A DNA stretch of 64,000 nt from Desulfallas thermosapovorans DSM 6562 (GCF_008124625.1 NZ_VNHM01000003.1:62001-126000), one strand, 5' to 3'; positions 9,111 to 17,976 are shown, counted from the stretch's first letter. A program made the numbers and translations. Notes: a model not told the origin generated them from the letters alone.

Positions 9111-10877
9111 TTAACCACGGGAAACATTAAACTTGTCCAAACTCCGGCCTTGCTTGTTGGCATAGAGACCAAGCAGTAATATAAACAATAATGTCAGAGC
9201 AAGTATTGTTACACCACCGCCGGCAGCATTGGCCGCTGCCTGACCTCCCTCTTGCGTGATCATTTTAACGGCCGGCACCATCCACTCCAAGACGTACGCC
9301 TGCAGAAAAGCAATAATACCAATTATAACAGTAAAGAAAATACTGTGTTTAAAGGTAAATCTAAATAATTCGGCTTCACGCCCCACCAGACCGCAGGAAG
9401 CAGTAGCCACAGCAATACTCTGAGGAGAAATCATTTTGGCCGCAACCCCACCACTGCTGTTGGTAGCAACTGTCAGCACGGGGTTAATATCCATGGATTC
9501 CGCTGTTATTAGCTGCATTTTGCCAAAAAGGGCATTCGATGAGGTATCGCTGCCGGTTATGAATACGCCTACCCAACCCAGAAAGGCCGACATGAAGGGG
9601 AACAGAATGCCTGTTACTGTAAAGGCCTTGCCAAGTGTAGGGGTCATACCGGAATAATTAGCTATAAAAGCAAATCCTAAAACGGAAGCAATGGTTAATA
9701 ATGCATAACGCAAATTCTTTAGATTTTCGAAAAAAATAGCCAAAAATTGGGCAGGTTTAATTTTTAAGATAAATGCTGTTATTATTGCGGATAATAATAT
9801 AGCTGTTCCCGCGGCAGAAAGCCAGTTGAACTTATAAATCACTGCCATTGGCTCACCGCCGACAATAATGGCCTGGTCAAGGCCAGTCATGGGAATTAAT
9901 ATCGTAACCTTATCCAGAATGGCTTTAACAGAATTTACACCCCAGTCGGCAATCATAATGGTAAGTATGATAAAAGGCGACCAGGCTTTAAGAACTTCAC
10001 CGGCAGTATGTTTTTTAATTTGCATGGTCCGGGGAGGTTCCTCGGGAAAACGCCAGATGTTCTTGGGCTTCCAAACACGAAGAAAGAGAACCAGGCAAAT
10101 TATGGAGACAAGTGCCGAGATAATATCGGGAAGCAGCGGTCCCATATAGCTGGCTGAAAACCACTGTGCAATCGCAAACGAACCGCCGGATACTAATATG
10201 GCCGGCATTACTTCTTTAACTCCCTTCCAGCCTGACATAATAAATACCAGCCAGAAAGGCACAAAGAAAGATAGAAAAGGTAATTGACGACCCACCATTT
10301 GCCCGATTACGTGGGCATCTATGCCGGAAACCGCACCTGCGGTAACAATGGGTATCCCAATCCCACCAAAGGCAACCGGAGCGGTATTGGCTATTAAGCA
10401 AATACCGGCGGCATACAGGGGATTAAAGCCAAGACCCACCAGCATGGCTGCGGTGATAGCCACCGGGGTACCAAAACCGGCCGCCCCTTCAATAAACGCG
10501 CCGAAGGAAAATGCTATCAATAAAGCCTGTAACCTGCGGTCTTCCGTAACAGATGCAATAGAATCTTTAATAATTTCAAATTGCCCGGTTTTAACAGTCA
10601 ACTGATACAAAAACACCGCTGTTATAACGATCCACCCAATTGGGAAAAGACCTGTCATAGCACCGTAAATCGAAGAATATACTGCCAACCCCGAAGGCAT
10701 CTGGAAAGCTATAATAGCTACCAGGTTTGCAATAACCAGCGTGGCAAGGCCTGCAACGTGACCTTTCATTTTAACAATAGCCAAAGCAAAGAATAAAAAA
10801 AGTATCGGTATAGAAGAAACCAGGGCTGATATACCGAGATTGTTAAACGGATTAATTACCTGAGTCCAGGTTTCCAT
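9111..10877 (-). CDS. lctP: L-lactate permease
   Basis: The 588-residue, strongly hydrophobic protein has about 13-14 membrane segments. Conserved LctP family blocks are visible: FSFGAFIEGAAGFGTPVAI near residue 123, FGGIGIPIVTAGAVSGID near 170, GSDTSSNALFGKMQ near 443 and NSSGGVAAKMISPQSIAV near 472. It imports lactate (or glycolate) with protons across the cytoplasmic membrane. It opens the polycistron lctP-lutC-lutBA and has an upstream operator-like palindrome at 10990. It is full length for the family. Confidence 0.92.
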   Translation of the reverse strand: METWTQVINPFNNLGISALVSSIPILFLFFALAIVKMKGHVAGLATLVIANLVAIIAFQMPSGLAVYSSIYGAMTGLFPIGWIVITAVFLYQLTVKTGQFEIIKDSIASVTEDRRLQALLIAFSFGAFIEGAAGFGTPVAITAAMLVGLGFNPLYAAGICLIANTAPVAFGGIGIPIVTAGAVSGIDAHVIGQMVGRQLPFLSFFVPFWLVFIMSGWKGVKEVMPAILVSGGSFAIAQWFSASYMGPLLPDIISALVSIICLVLFLRVWKPKNIWRFPEEPPRTMQIKKHTAGEVLKAWSPFIILTIMIADWGVNSVKAILDKVTILIPMTGLDQAIIVGGEPMAVIYKFNWLSAAGTAILLSAIITAFILKIKPAQFLAIFFENLKNLRYALLTIASVLGFAFIANYSGMTPTLGKAFTVTGILFPFMSAFLGWVGVFITGSDTSSNALFGKMQLITAESMDINPVLTVATNSSGGVAAKMISPQSIAVATASCGLVGREAELFRFTFKHSIFFTVIIGIIAFLQAYVLEWMVPAVKMITQEGGQAAANAAGGGVTILALTLLFILLLGLYANKQGRSLDKFNVSRG

Positions 10878-10989
10878 TTAATAAACTAACCCCCTTCTTT
10901 AATAAAATTTCTTTAAAATAAGGTCAACTCTGCAGTGAATTAAAACTCACCTCCTGATATGTAATAATATCTTATATCCTGAATAATTG

Positions 10990-11002
10990 CTGGTATGACC
11001 GG
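10990..11002. promoter_or_regulatory. Predicted LldR operator upstream of lctP
   Basis: CTGGT-ATG-ACCGG differs by one base from the perfect palindrome at 12109-12121. It lies between the FMN dehydrogenase gene and lctP, 113 bp before the lctP start, and suggests an independent regulated promoter for the permease. Confidence 0.6.
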
Positions 11003-11049
11003 TTGGTGTTTATTTTATGGGCCTTATAACGGGGCCCATAAAACACATC

Positions 11050-12066
11050 TTAACAATAGATAACATCACCCGGAACATCATTGACAGAAGCACAACCGGT
11101 AAGAATCATGGCTTGCTTTAATTCACCGGTTATTTTATTGATAATCATACGTACGCCTTCACTTCCTCCGCCAAATGCTCCTACCACCAGCGGTCTGCCC
11201 AACAGCACCGCGTCGGCACCCAAAGCCAGAAGCTTTAACACATCGGTACCAAAGCGCACTCCCCCGTCCGCAAAAATAGTAACTTTACCCTTAACCTCGG
11301 CCGCAATTGCCGGTAGGACTTCGGCAGCCCCCGGGGTATGATCCAGAATTCTCCCACCATGATTGGAAACCACGATGGCCTTTGCTCCCGCATCGACAGC
11401 AATTTTAGCCTCGTCAACAGTCATAATTCCTTTAACTATAAACGGCAGGTTTGTTGATGAAATGATTTCGCGCAGTTCAGCGGGAGTTTTGGGCCCAACA
11501 GGCTGCCCCTTGAGAGCCATCGTCACTAACCCCGCTCCGTCAATATCCATACCAACAGCTACAGCATGAGCTTCTTCAGCCCTGCGAATTCTTTCAATCA
11601 CTTCTTTTTGCCCGCGGGGCTTAATTACGGGAATACCCCAACCCCCTTCGGCAGCTATGGCTTGGACACCTGAGTTATACATTTCCGGGTCGGCCCCGTC
11701 ACCGGAGAACCCAAGACCACCCGCAATCTTGCAACCAGATATAATAGATCCGATAAATTCCCGTTCTGACAGCTTGCCCCCCATATTATAAGGGGTGCCG
11801 GTCATGGGAGCAGCCAGCACAGGAGTATCCAGGGTTAAACCAAATATTTTACAACTGGTATCCGGGTCTTTAACATTATGCAAAGTACGCATATTCAATT
11901 TATAACGGTTTAGTGATTCCAGGTTGGCCTGAAACCCCCGGCCCGTACCAACACCACCCATACCCGGCACTTCTCCCGAACAGGCGCGCCCGTCACAAAC
12001 AGGGCAAACCCTGCAATATCCTTTTAAGTTTTTTTTGGCCTCGGCACGCAAAGTATCTAAATCCAT
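11050..12066 (-). CDS. FMN-dependent alpha-hydroxy-acid dehydrogenase
   Basis: The 338-residue TIM-barrel protein is related to L-lactate and glycolate oxidases: VVSNHGGRILD near residue 234 carries the catalytic His and substrate-binding Arg, and FADGGVRFGTDVLKLLALGA near 268 the FMN phosphate-binding stretch. An N-terminal Cys-rich segment (CRVCPVCDGRACSGEVPG, residues 18-35) is typical of the clostridial branch and could hold a metal centre; this is inference. The likely reaction is L-lactate to pyruvate. It is the first gene of the lactate regulon, with a consensus promoter and a palindromic operator just upstream. Annotation pipelines sometimes call this group type-2 isopentenyl-diphosphate isomerase-like, which fits less well here. 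Confidence 0.8.
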   Translation of the reverse strand: MDLDTLRAEAKKNLKGYCRVCPVCDGRACSGEVPGMGGVGTGRGFQANLESLNRYKLNMRTLHNVKDPDTSCKIFGLTLDTPVLAAPMTGTPYNMGGKLSEREFIGSIISGCKIAGGLGFSGDGADPEMYNSGVQAIAAEGGWGIPVIKPRGQKEVIERIRRAEEAHAVAVGMDIDGAGLVTMALKGQPVGPKTPAELREIISSTNLPFIVKGIMTVDEAKIAVDAGAKAIVVSNHGGRILDHTPGAAEVLPAIAAEVKGKVTIFADGGVRFGTDVLKLLALGADAVLLGRPLVVGAFGGGSEGVRMIINKITGELKQAMILTGCASVNDVPGDVIYC

Positions 12067-12108
12067 TACATATCCTCCTTATCTTTTTACCGATAAGTTG
12101 AAGTTCTG

Positions 12109-12148
12109 CTGGTATGACCAGTATACAAGTATTAAATCGAATTTTCAA
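12109..12148 (-). promoter_or_regulatory. Promoter with overlapping predicted LldR operator
   Basis: On the minus strand TTGAAA (12143-12148) is followed after exactly 17 nt by TATACT (12120-12125), a near-consensus sigma-A promoter. Its -10 box runs directly into the perfect palindrome CTGGT-ATG-ACCAG (12109-12121). Binding there would block RNA polymerase at the start site, consistent with repression by the FadR-family regulator in the cluster. The rest of the 405-bp gap up to hcp holds only the hcp terminator and a copy of GGTGATTTATTGACA. Confidence 0.75.
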
Positions 12149-12349
12149 TAATTTTTTGCAAAAAAGTTTTAGACAAACTAGACAATAATCACTTTTTGGA
12201 CAAATCTTGCAATACCTGGCACCGTCAAACGGCGCCGGTTATTAGGATAGCATACTCTACCACGCTAAAGTAACGGTAAATCCATCTTGACAGTTCATTT
12301 TCAGGTGATTTATTGACAGAGCATGACAAATTAGGCTAATACGTTTACA

Positions 12350-12389
12350 AAAATGCGCTTCTCCGGTACATACCAGAGAAGCGCATTTT
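12350..12389 (-). terminator. Intrinsic terminator of hcp
   Basis: AAAATGCGCTTCTC (12350-12363) pairs perfectly with GAGAAGCGCATTTT (12376-12389). On the minus strand it is followed by T residues and lies about 80 bp beyond the hcp stop. Confidence 0.75.
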
Positions 12390-12471
12390 GGTGCGTGCCG
12401 GCATTATGTTGTTGCGCGTCTAAATGGAAAGCCAAGTTTATGAGTTATAACTAACTATTTAGTATCACAGT

Positions 12472-14178
12472 TTAACAGAAAAGCCTTTTCACAAAATTTA
12501 TCAAGCCGGAGCCGGATTGGGCAGGCTTAGTTTTATTATTGTCCTTATTATTGCCCAGGATGGCGGCCAAATCTTCATCGGGGGTGGTAATGGGCTTGAT
12601 GTCAAAGTTCTTGACCAATACATCCAGCACATTGGGCGTTATGAAGGCCGGCAGGCTCGGGCCCAAACGAATATTCTTAATGCCCAGGTGTAAAAGTGTG
12701 AGCAAGATGGCCACCGCCTTTTGCTCGTACCAAGAAAGCACCAGGGAGAGTGGCAAATCGTTCACGCTGCAATTGAAGGCCTTGGATAGTGCCACAGCGA
12801 TCTGGATGGCCGAATAGGCATCGTTGCACTGGCCTACATCCAACAAGCGCGGGATGCCGCCGATATCGCCCAGTTTTTTGTCAAAGAAGCGGAATTTCCC
12901 GCAAGCCAGGGTAAGAACAACGGTATCCTTTGGCGTCTTTTCCACAAACTCGGTATAATAGTTGCGGCCCGCTTTAGCACCGTCACAGCCGGCCACCAGG
13001 AAAAAGTGTTTGATGGCGCCGCTTTTTACCGCCTCAATTACCTTATCTGCCACGCCCATGACGGCATTGCGGGCAAAGCCCACCATCACGGAGCCCAGGT
13101 TTTCATCAGATGGGAAACCGGGCATTTCCAAAGCTTTTTCAATCACCGGGCCAAAGTCACCGTTCTTGACGTGCTTAACGCCGGGCCACCCTACCAAGCC
13201 GGTGGTAAAGATGTTGCCGGCATAGGACTTCTGGGGTTCCTGGATGCAATTAGTGGTCATCAGGATGGCGCCCGGGAATTCGGCAAACTCCTTTTTCTGG
13301 TTCTGCCAGGCAGTGCCGAAGTGACCGTAAAAGTGATCGTATTTTTTCAATTCCGGATAACCGTGTGCCGGGAGCATCTCGCCATGAGTATAAACATAAA
13401 TCCCTTTGCCCTCGGTTTGCTTGAGCAACTCTTCCAGGTCTTTAAGATCATGGCCGGAAATGAGGATGCACTTACCCTTCTTGTGACCCAGAGGCACTTC
13501 GGTGGGTACCGGGTGGCCATAGGTGCCGGTGTTGGCGTCATCCAGGAGTTCCATGGTCCTGAGGTTGACCTCGCCGCATTTCAGGGCCAAACCCACCCAA
13601 TCGTTCAAGGAAAGGTTTTTATTGGTTAATGCCGCCATTCCTTCGTGAATGAAGGCATAAACCCTATCATCCTCCCGGCCCAGGATTTTAGCATGGTCGG
13701 CATAGGCCGCGATACCCTTGATGCCGTATACGGTAATCTGCTGCAGAGACTGGATATCCGCGTCGGCGTCATGGTCGTTCACCATGCCCACAGTCTCGCC
13801 TTGCTTCACCAGGCCACTTATACCGGCGGCAGGCTGAAAGACGGTACTGGGATCGGAGAAGGTGGTGTTTCCACCGGCCTGAGCTACTTTTTCCTTTAAT
13901 TCTTCCCTGAGCTCGACACAACGGTTGATTAACAATTGGAAGCGCCCCGGGTCGAAATCCACGTTGGTAAGGGTGGAGAACAACGCCTCGACAGTAAATT
14001 TATTAACCTCATCATCGATTACGCCCGCCTTGCGCCCTTCGCAGGCATAAATGGATAATCCCTTAACGGCATGAAGCAGGAGATCCTGCAGGGCCGAAAC
14101 TTCGGGTTTCTTGCCGCAGACACCCATGGCAGTGCAGCCTTTTCCTTTGGCGGTTTGTTCACACTGGTTACAAAACAT
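12472..14178 (-). CDS. hcp: Hybrid cluster protein (hydroxylamine reductase)
   Basis: The 568-residue protein has the N-terminal cluster ligands Cys3, Cys6, Cys15 and Cys21 (MFCNQCEQTAKGKGC, GVCGK). Later conserved blocks are TTNCIQEP, VAGCDGAKAGRNYYTEF, LACGKFRFFDKKLG and DVGQCNDAYSAI, which ligate the Fe-S-O hybrid cluster. Hcp reduces NO to N2O or hydroxylamine to ammonia in the cytoplasm and protects anaerobes from nitrosative stress. The C-terminal 25 residues after AAILG are low-complexity and poorly conserved. The start follows GGGGAGG. It is monocistronic, with a TGTGAT...ATCAC box upstream. No hcr reductase gene is adjacent. Confidence 0.95.
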   Translation of the reverse strand: MFCNQCEQTAKGKGCTAMGVCGKKPEVSALQDLLLHAVKGLSIYACEGRKAGVIDDEVNKFTVEALFSTLTNVDFDPGRFQLLINRCVELREELKEKVAQAGGNTTFSDPSTVFQPAAGISGLVKQGETVGMVNDHDADADIQSLQQITVYGIKGIAAYADHAKILGREDDRVYAFIHEGMAALTNKNLSLNDWVGLALKCGEVNLRTMELLDDANTGTYGHPVPTEVPLGHKKGKCILISGHDLKDLEELLKQTEGKGIYVYTHGEMLPAHGYPELKKYDHFYGHFGTAWQNQKKEFAEFPGAILMTTNCIQEPQKSYAGNIFTTGLVGWPGVKHVKNGDFGPVIEKALEMPGFPSDENLGSVMVGFARNAVMGVADKVIEAVKSGAIKHFFLVAGCDGAKAGRNYYTEFVEKTPKDTVVLTLACGKFRFFDKKLGDIGGIPRLLDVGQCNDAYSAIQIAVALSKAFNCSVNDLPLSLVLSWYEQKAVAILLTLLHLGIKNIRLGPSLPAFITPNVLDVLVKNFDIKPITTPDEDLAAILGNNKDNNKTKPAQSGSGLINFVKRLFC

Positions 14179-14305
14179 TTATAATAACCTCCCCGTATTG
14201 GAATTTCTCTTCATATTCCCAAACAATCAGTGAACTGCTTGGAGCATTTTCTATATGATACTGTAAAGCCGGAGAGGGTGATATGTGATAGAACACGTAT
14301 CCAAT

Positions 14306-14319
14306 GTGATTTTGATCAC
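14306..14319. promoter_or_regulatory. CRP/FNR-family (HcpR-like) binding site candidate upstream of hcp
   Basis: GTGAT-TTTG-ATCAC is a perfect 5+5 bp inverted repeat 128 bp before hcp. It resembles the TTGTGA/TCACAA sites of HcpR and related CRP/FNR-family regulators that control hcp in sulfate reducers. No such regulator gene is in the window. Confidence 0.5.
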
Positions 14320-14344
14320 GCTAAGTACCTGAGAGGCAGCAAAA

Positions 14345-14378
14345 AATGCGTCTCACGACCTTAGTCGAGGGACGCATT
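14345..14378 (-). terminator. Hairpin with T-run on the minus strand
   Basis: AATGCGTC (14345-14352) pairs with GACGCATT (14371-14378), and on the minus strand six T residues follow. It lies upstream of hcp and would insulate hcp from antisense transcription arriving from the padR side. Confidence 0.45.
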
Positions 14379-14536
14379 CGGTTTAAATGTTTCCTGCGCG
14401 TCAAGATTGGTGAGATGTGGGTTTGGACAGTGAATAATAAACTATCAGTGTGTTGAGCAAGTATTTTTATGCCTGGCGATGATAGACTGGTTATTTTCCG
14501 GTGTTCGCCTGGTACAAAAAGGTTCCCGGTGATTTA

Positions 14537-14575
14537 TTGACACACAATATTTATATGTTATATGATATCGATATC
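14537..14575 (+). promoter_or_regulatory. Promoter and self-complementary operator of the padR operon
   Basis: TTGACA (14537-14542) is followed after 18 nt by TATGAT (14561-14566). The perfect 12-bp palindrome GATATCGATATC (14564-14575) overlaps the -10 box. PadR proteins usually repress their own promoter from such a site, so this is the probable autoregulatory operator. The remaining 14179-14536 holds only the hcp control elements. Confidence 0.6.
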
Positions 14576-14615
14576 GATTATCGTTAGTGATACCAACAAA
14601 ATAGATGGTGATAAA

Positions 14616-14999
14616 ATGAGAAAACCTTATCAGGAGCTTATTGACGCATCAAAGTTAAGTGGAGGGTTACTTTTAAGGGGGCTGCTGCCTTTTTATGTGC
14701 TTAGTTTGCTGGCAAGAGAGAAGATGTACGGCAAGCAAATAATTGATCAGATAACAATTATGACCGGGGGCAATTGGAAACCCTCGCCCGGTTCCATTTA
14801 TCCCATTCTGCAAAAGATGGTGAGACTGGGGTTTGTAGCTCACTACATGGAAGATTCCAAGGGGAAATCCACACGGGTCTATGAAATAACTGGTTTAGGA
14901 AGGGATTCACTCAGGGATATGCGTGAAGAAATAAAGCCCAGGCTGAAAAATACAATAGAGCTTTTAAATAAGCATTTAAAAGAATTGGAAAGTAGTTAA
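14616..14999 (+). CDS. PadR-family transcriptional regulator
   Basis: The protein of about 127 residues is a winged-helix PadR regulator: FYVLSLLAREKMYGKQIIDQ is helix 1-2, and PSPGSIYPILQKMVRLGFV is the recognition helix plus wing entry, followed by a C-terminal dimerisation helix (KNTIELLNKHLKELESS). ATG 14616 is chosen because GGTGAT lies just upstream and the longer frame (from 14562) would start inside the promoter palindrome. PadR proteins bind phenolic or other hydrophobic ligands. It is followed at 5 bp by the GH3 gene and then an MFS exporter gene, so it probably responds to the substrate or product of that pair. Confidence 0.85.
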   Translation: MRKPYQELIDASKLSGGLLLRGLLPFYVLSLLAREKMYGKQIIDQITIMTGGNWKPSPGSIYPILQKMVRLGFVAHYMEDSKGKSTRVYEITGLGRDSLRDMREEIKPRLKNTIELLNKHLKELESS

Positions 15000-15004
15000 T
15001 ATTT

Positions 15005-16714
15005 TTGAAAAGAAAGCGTGGTATTATGGCTGTGATTCAAAAAACCCTTGGCTACATTATGGCGGCAGCATCCGGTTATTATAGAAAAAAATTTGAAAAG
15101 GATACCTTGCAGGCGGTGGAAGTTAATCAATTGGTATTAAAGAAAATCCTGAATTTAAACAAAACCTCGGAGTACGGGCGCAAATACCAGTTTTCTTCTA
15201 TAATATCACCTTCAGATTATAAAGAAAAAGTACCTTTAACTTCTTATGAAGACTACCGGCCTTATCTCGAAAGAATGGCCAATGGTGAAGAAAACATTCT
15301 TACTTCGCTGCCTGTTATATATTTTGGATTAAGTTCCGGAACCACAGGCGAGAGTAAGTTAATACCGGTTACTGCTTTAAGCAGAAAAGTGATCAACAGC
15401 CATATGATGTTGTTGACTGAAGGTATGCTGCGGCAGGCCGTACCAGGCGCCCGGTACGGCAGCCGGGGAATGATGATTATGAATGGTGTAAAAACCGGGG
15501 TCACGGCCGGAGGCATTCCCACCGGCGCGGGAACGTCGGGTGGAATGAATTCCATGCGACATATTATACCTTATTTGTGGACATCACCGCCGGAAGTAAT
15601 GCAATTGACTGACCAGCCAACTGCTATTTACCTGCACTTGCTTTTTGCGCTGCAGGAAAAAGACCTGGCTTATATTAACGCGCCTTTCCCTGCACCAATA
15701 TTACAATTATTTCACACTCTGGAGGAACAATGGCCGCATTTAAAACGTGACCTGGCGGAGGGCGGCATAAGCCGGCATTTGAACCTGGAGCCGGAAATCA
15801 GGAACCAGCTTGTCAAGCGGCTGCGGCCTGATGCCGGGCGGGCCGAGCAATTGGAAAAAGAAATTAAAAAAGGTGCGGCAGGTATTGCCTGCCGGCTGTG
15901 GCCCAAGTTGCTCTATATCTGCTGTGTTGCCGGAGGTAGTTTTAGTATCTATATGGATAAACTTCGCCGGTATACCGGCCAAATACCGGTTTATTCCGCG
16001 GTCTACAGTGCTACCGAGGCCATGCTCGGCATATGTACCGGCATTAATGATGTTACTTATGTTATTACACCCCGGACAGCTTACCATGAATTTATCCCGG
16101 TGGATGAGACAGAAAGTTCAAATCCCACTGTGCTGGGTATGGATGAGCTGGAAAAGGATAAAAGTTATGAGGTAGTTATAACAAATCAGGCTGGACTTTA
16201 TCGCTATAGACTGGGAGATGTAGTCAAGGTAGCGGGTTATTATAATAACAGCCCGGTGGTTGAATTTTTGTACAGAAAAGGTCAACTGTTAAACTTAACC
16301 GGAGAAAAGACCCAGGAGAAAGCTGTTCTGGCTGCTTTAAAAAATGCTGCCAAACACTGGGACCGTGACCTGGTTGACTATACCACTGCAGTCGATGTGA
16401 ATGGACCTTTTGGCAGGTATGTAATTTTTGTTGAAGTTCGAAATCCAGAAAAGGCAACAGACATCACAGCGTGGCAAGCAATTTTGCAAAAAGCCCTTGA
16501 GAAAGCCAATCCCCGTTACCGGGCTGCCGTTGAAGCCAGGCGGATAGAAGGTTTGTTGTTGCAACTTGTTCAACCCGGGACTTTTCATCGTTTGCAAAGG
16601 GAGTTAATGTTAAGAGGGGCCTCGGCCAATCAGGTTAAAATTCCCAGAGTGCTTAAAGATAAAAGTTTAATTAACTTTTTATCTGAATCAACTCTAAAAG
16701 TGGGGAACTGCTAA
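15005..16714 (+). CDS. GH3-family acyl-acid amido synthetase-like protein
   Basis: The 569-residue protein carries the three nucleotide motifs of the GH3 (auxin-responsive promoter) family of acyl-adenylating enzymes. They are YFGLSSGTTGESKLIPVT near residue 101 (P-loop-like motif I), VYSATEAMLGIC near 335 (motif II) and GLYRYRLGDVVKV near 397 (motif III). Plant GH3 enzymes adenylate a carboxylic acid and transfer it to an amino acid; bacterial members are mostly uncharacterised. No signal peptide is apparent; the enzyme should be cytoplasmic. The start may be TTG 15005 or ATG 15026; neither has a strong ribosome site. It shares one base with the MFS gene downstream, so the two are translationally coupled. 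Confidence 0.85.
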   Translation: MKRKRGIMAVIQKTLGYIMAAASGYYRKKFEKDTLQAVEVNQLVLKKILNLNKTSEYGRKYQFSSIISPSDYKEKVPLTSYEDYRPYLERMANGEENILTSLPVIYFGLSSGTTGESKLIPVTALSRKVINSHMMLLTEGMLRQAVPGARYGSRGMMIMNGVKTGVTAGGIPTGAGTSGGMNSMRHIIPYLWTSPPEVMQLTDQPTAIYLHLLFALQEKDLAYINAPFPAPILQLFHTLEEQWPHLKRDLAEGGISRHLNLEPEIRNQLVKRLRPDAGRAEQLEKEIKKGAAGIACRLWPKLLYICCVAGGSFSIYMDKLRRYTGQIPVYSAVYSATEAMLGICTGINDVTYVITPRTAYHEFIPVDETESSNPTVLGMDELEKDKSYEVVITNQAGLYRYRLGDVVKVAGYYNNSPVVEFLYRKGQLLNLTGEKTQEKAVLAALKNAAKHWDRDLVDYTTAVDVNGPFGRYVIFVEVRNPEKATDITAWQAILQKALEKANPRYRAAVEARRIEGLLLQLVQPGTFHRLQRELMLRGASANQVKIPRVLKDKSLINFLSESTLKVGNC

Positions 16715-17898
16715 TGAAGGAAAATTTTAAGCCCATAGTGATTTTGTTTACCACATTATTTTTGGTGATGATAGGTTTTGGTATTGTGATACCAATTTTC
16801 CCTTTTTTAATTATTGAGTTGGGTGGAGGGCCAACTGCTCTGGGCTTTTTTATGGCTTCCTTTTCTATAATGCAGTTTATTTTTGCTCCCCTTTGGGGCC
16901 GGTTGTCCGACCGGGTTGGCAGAAGACCGGTATTGTTGATAGGTTTAGGCGGTTATGGCCTTACATTTATTTTATTTGGCTTTGTGTCCGAACTGTGGAT
17001 GATGTTTGCTATAAGAATATTGTCCGGTATCATTTCCTCGGCCACTATACCCACAGCCATGGCGTATATTGCCGACACCACCAGTGGGGAAGAAAGGTCC
17101 AAGGGGATGGGCATATTGGGGGCGGCCATGGGGCTGGGAATGATTGTCGGGCCTGCCCTGGGAGGCTGGCTGGGTCACAATAGCTTTTCCGTCCCCTTTT
17201 TTGTGGCCGGCGGGTTAGCCGTGCTAAATTTACCCTTTGCCATCTTCTTCCTCCCGGAATCCCTTAAGGAACCCGTTGAAAACACGTCCCATGAAAAGAC
17301 CCGAATTACCCTGGCAGTGATAAAAAACCCCCTTTTTATACTGTTTTTCATTGGTTTCATAACAAATTTTACCATGTCTATGTTCCAGGGCACATTTGCC
17401 CTATTTGCTGCGGACGGGGCGGGATTTGGCCCAAAGGAGATGGGGATTTTATTTGCTGTTCTGGGCTTTGTCGGGGTTATTATACAGGGAGGCCTGGTTG
17501 GTAGGCTGGTTAAGAAATTTGGTGATGTAAAATTAATTAGAGCCGGCATGCTTATATCTGCGATAGGCATGCTGCTAATTGTAACGTCTACTAATGTGTT
17601 TTTATTGTTCTTGACTTCTACCATATTTAGCATAGGCAATACTTTGTTGACTCCCAGCTCGTCCAGCCTGGTATCAAAAAATGCACCGGGCGGGAAAGGG
17701 GCCGTTTTGGGAATAATGCAATCCTTTGGTAGTTTAGGACGTATTTTCGGGCCTATGGTGGGTGGGATATTATATGATATTCATATGAATGTCCCGTATT
17801 CCCTGGGAGCGGTACTTTTGCTGCTTGTGCTTTTGCTGGCTGGAAATAAAATCGCGAGGTTTGATATTGATACAGATGGGGCGGCAGCAAGGGGATAG
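16714..17898 (+). CDS. MFS transporter, drug-efflux (TetA/NorA-like) type
   Basis: The 394-residue protein has 12 predicted membrane helices. Between helices 2 and 3 lies the MFS signature WGRLSDRVGRRPVLLIG (near residue 61), and helix 5 has a motif C-like stretch, GAAMGLGMIVGPALGGWLG (near 133), typical of exporters. The ATG overlaps the GH3 stop (TAATG). It is probably the exporter for the compound made or recognised by the PadR-GH3 pair. The substrate is unknown. Confidence 0.85.
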   Translation: MKENFKPIVILFTTLFLVMIGFGIVIPIFPFLIIELGGGPTALGFFMASFSIMQFIFAPLWGRLSDRVGRRPVLLIGLGGYGLTFILFGFVSELWMMFAIRILSGIISSATIPTAMAYIADTTSGEERSKGMGILGAAMGLGMIVGPALGGWLGHNSFSVPFFVAGGLAVLNLPFAIFFLPESLKEPVENTSHEKTRITLAVIKNPLFILFFIGFITNFTMSMFQGTFALFAADGAGFGPKEMGILFAVLGFVGVIIQGGLVGRLVKKFGDVKLIRAGMLISAIGMLLIVTSTNVFLLFLTSTIFSIGNTLLTPSSSSLVSKNAPGGKGAVLGIMQSFGSLGRIFGPMVGGILYDIHMNVPYSLGAVLLLLVLLLAGNKIARFDIDTDGAAARG

Positions 17899-17976
17899 TT
17901 CCTTGCTGCCGGTAAAAACTCATCGCAAATTCTCTGAAATATTCAACGAAAAGAAAACCCACGGGCTGTGGTAGGT

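Noticed and set aside
10878-10960. Short leader peptide before lctP (GTG after AGGAGG, 8 codons)
   Set aside because: The frame is only 8 codons, has no regulatory codon bias, and no attenuator hairpin follows.
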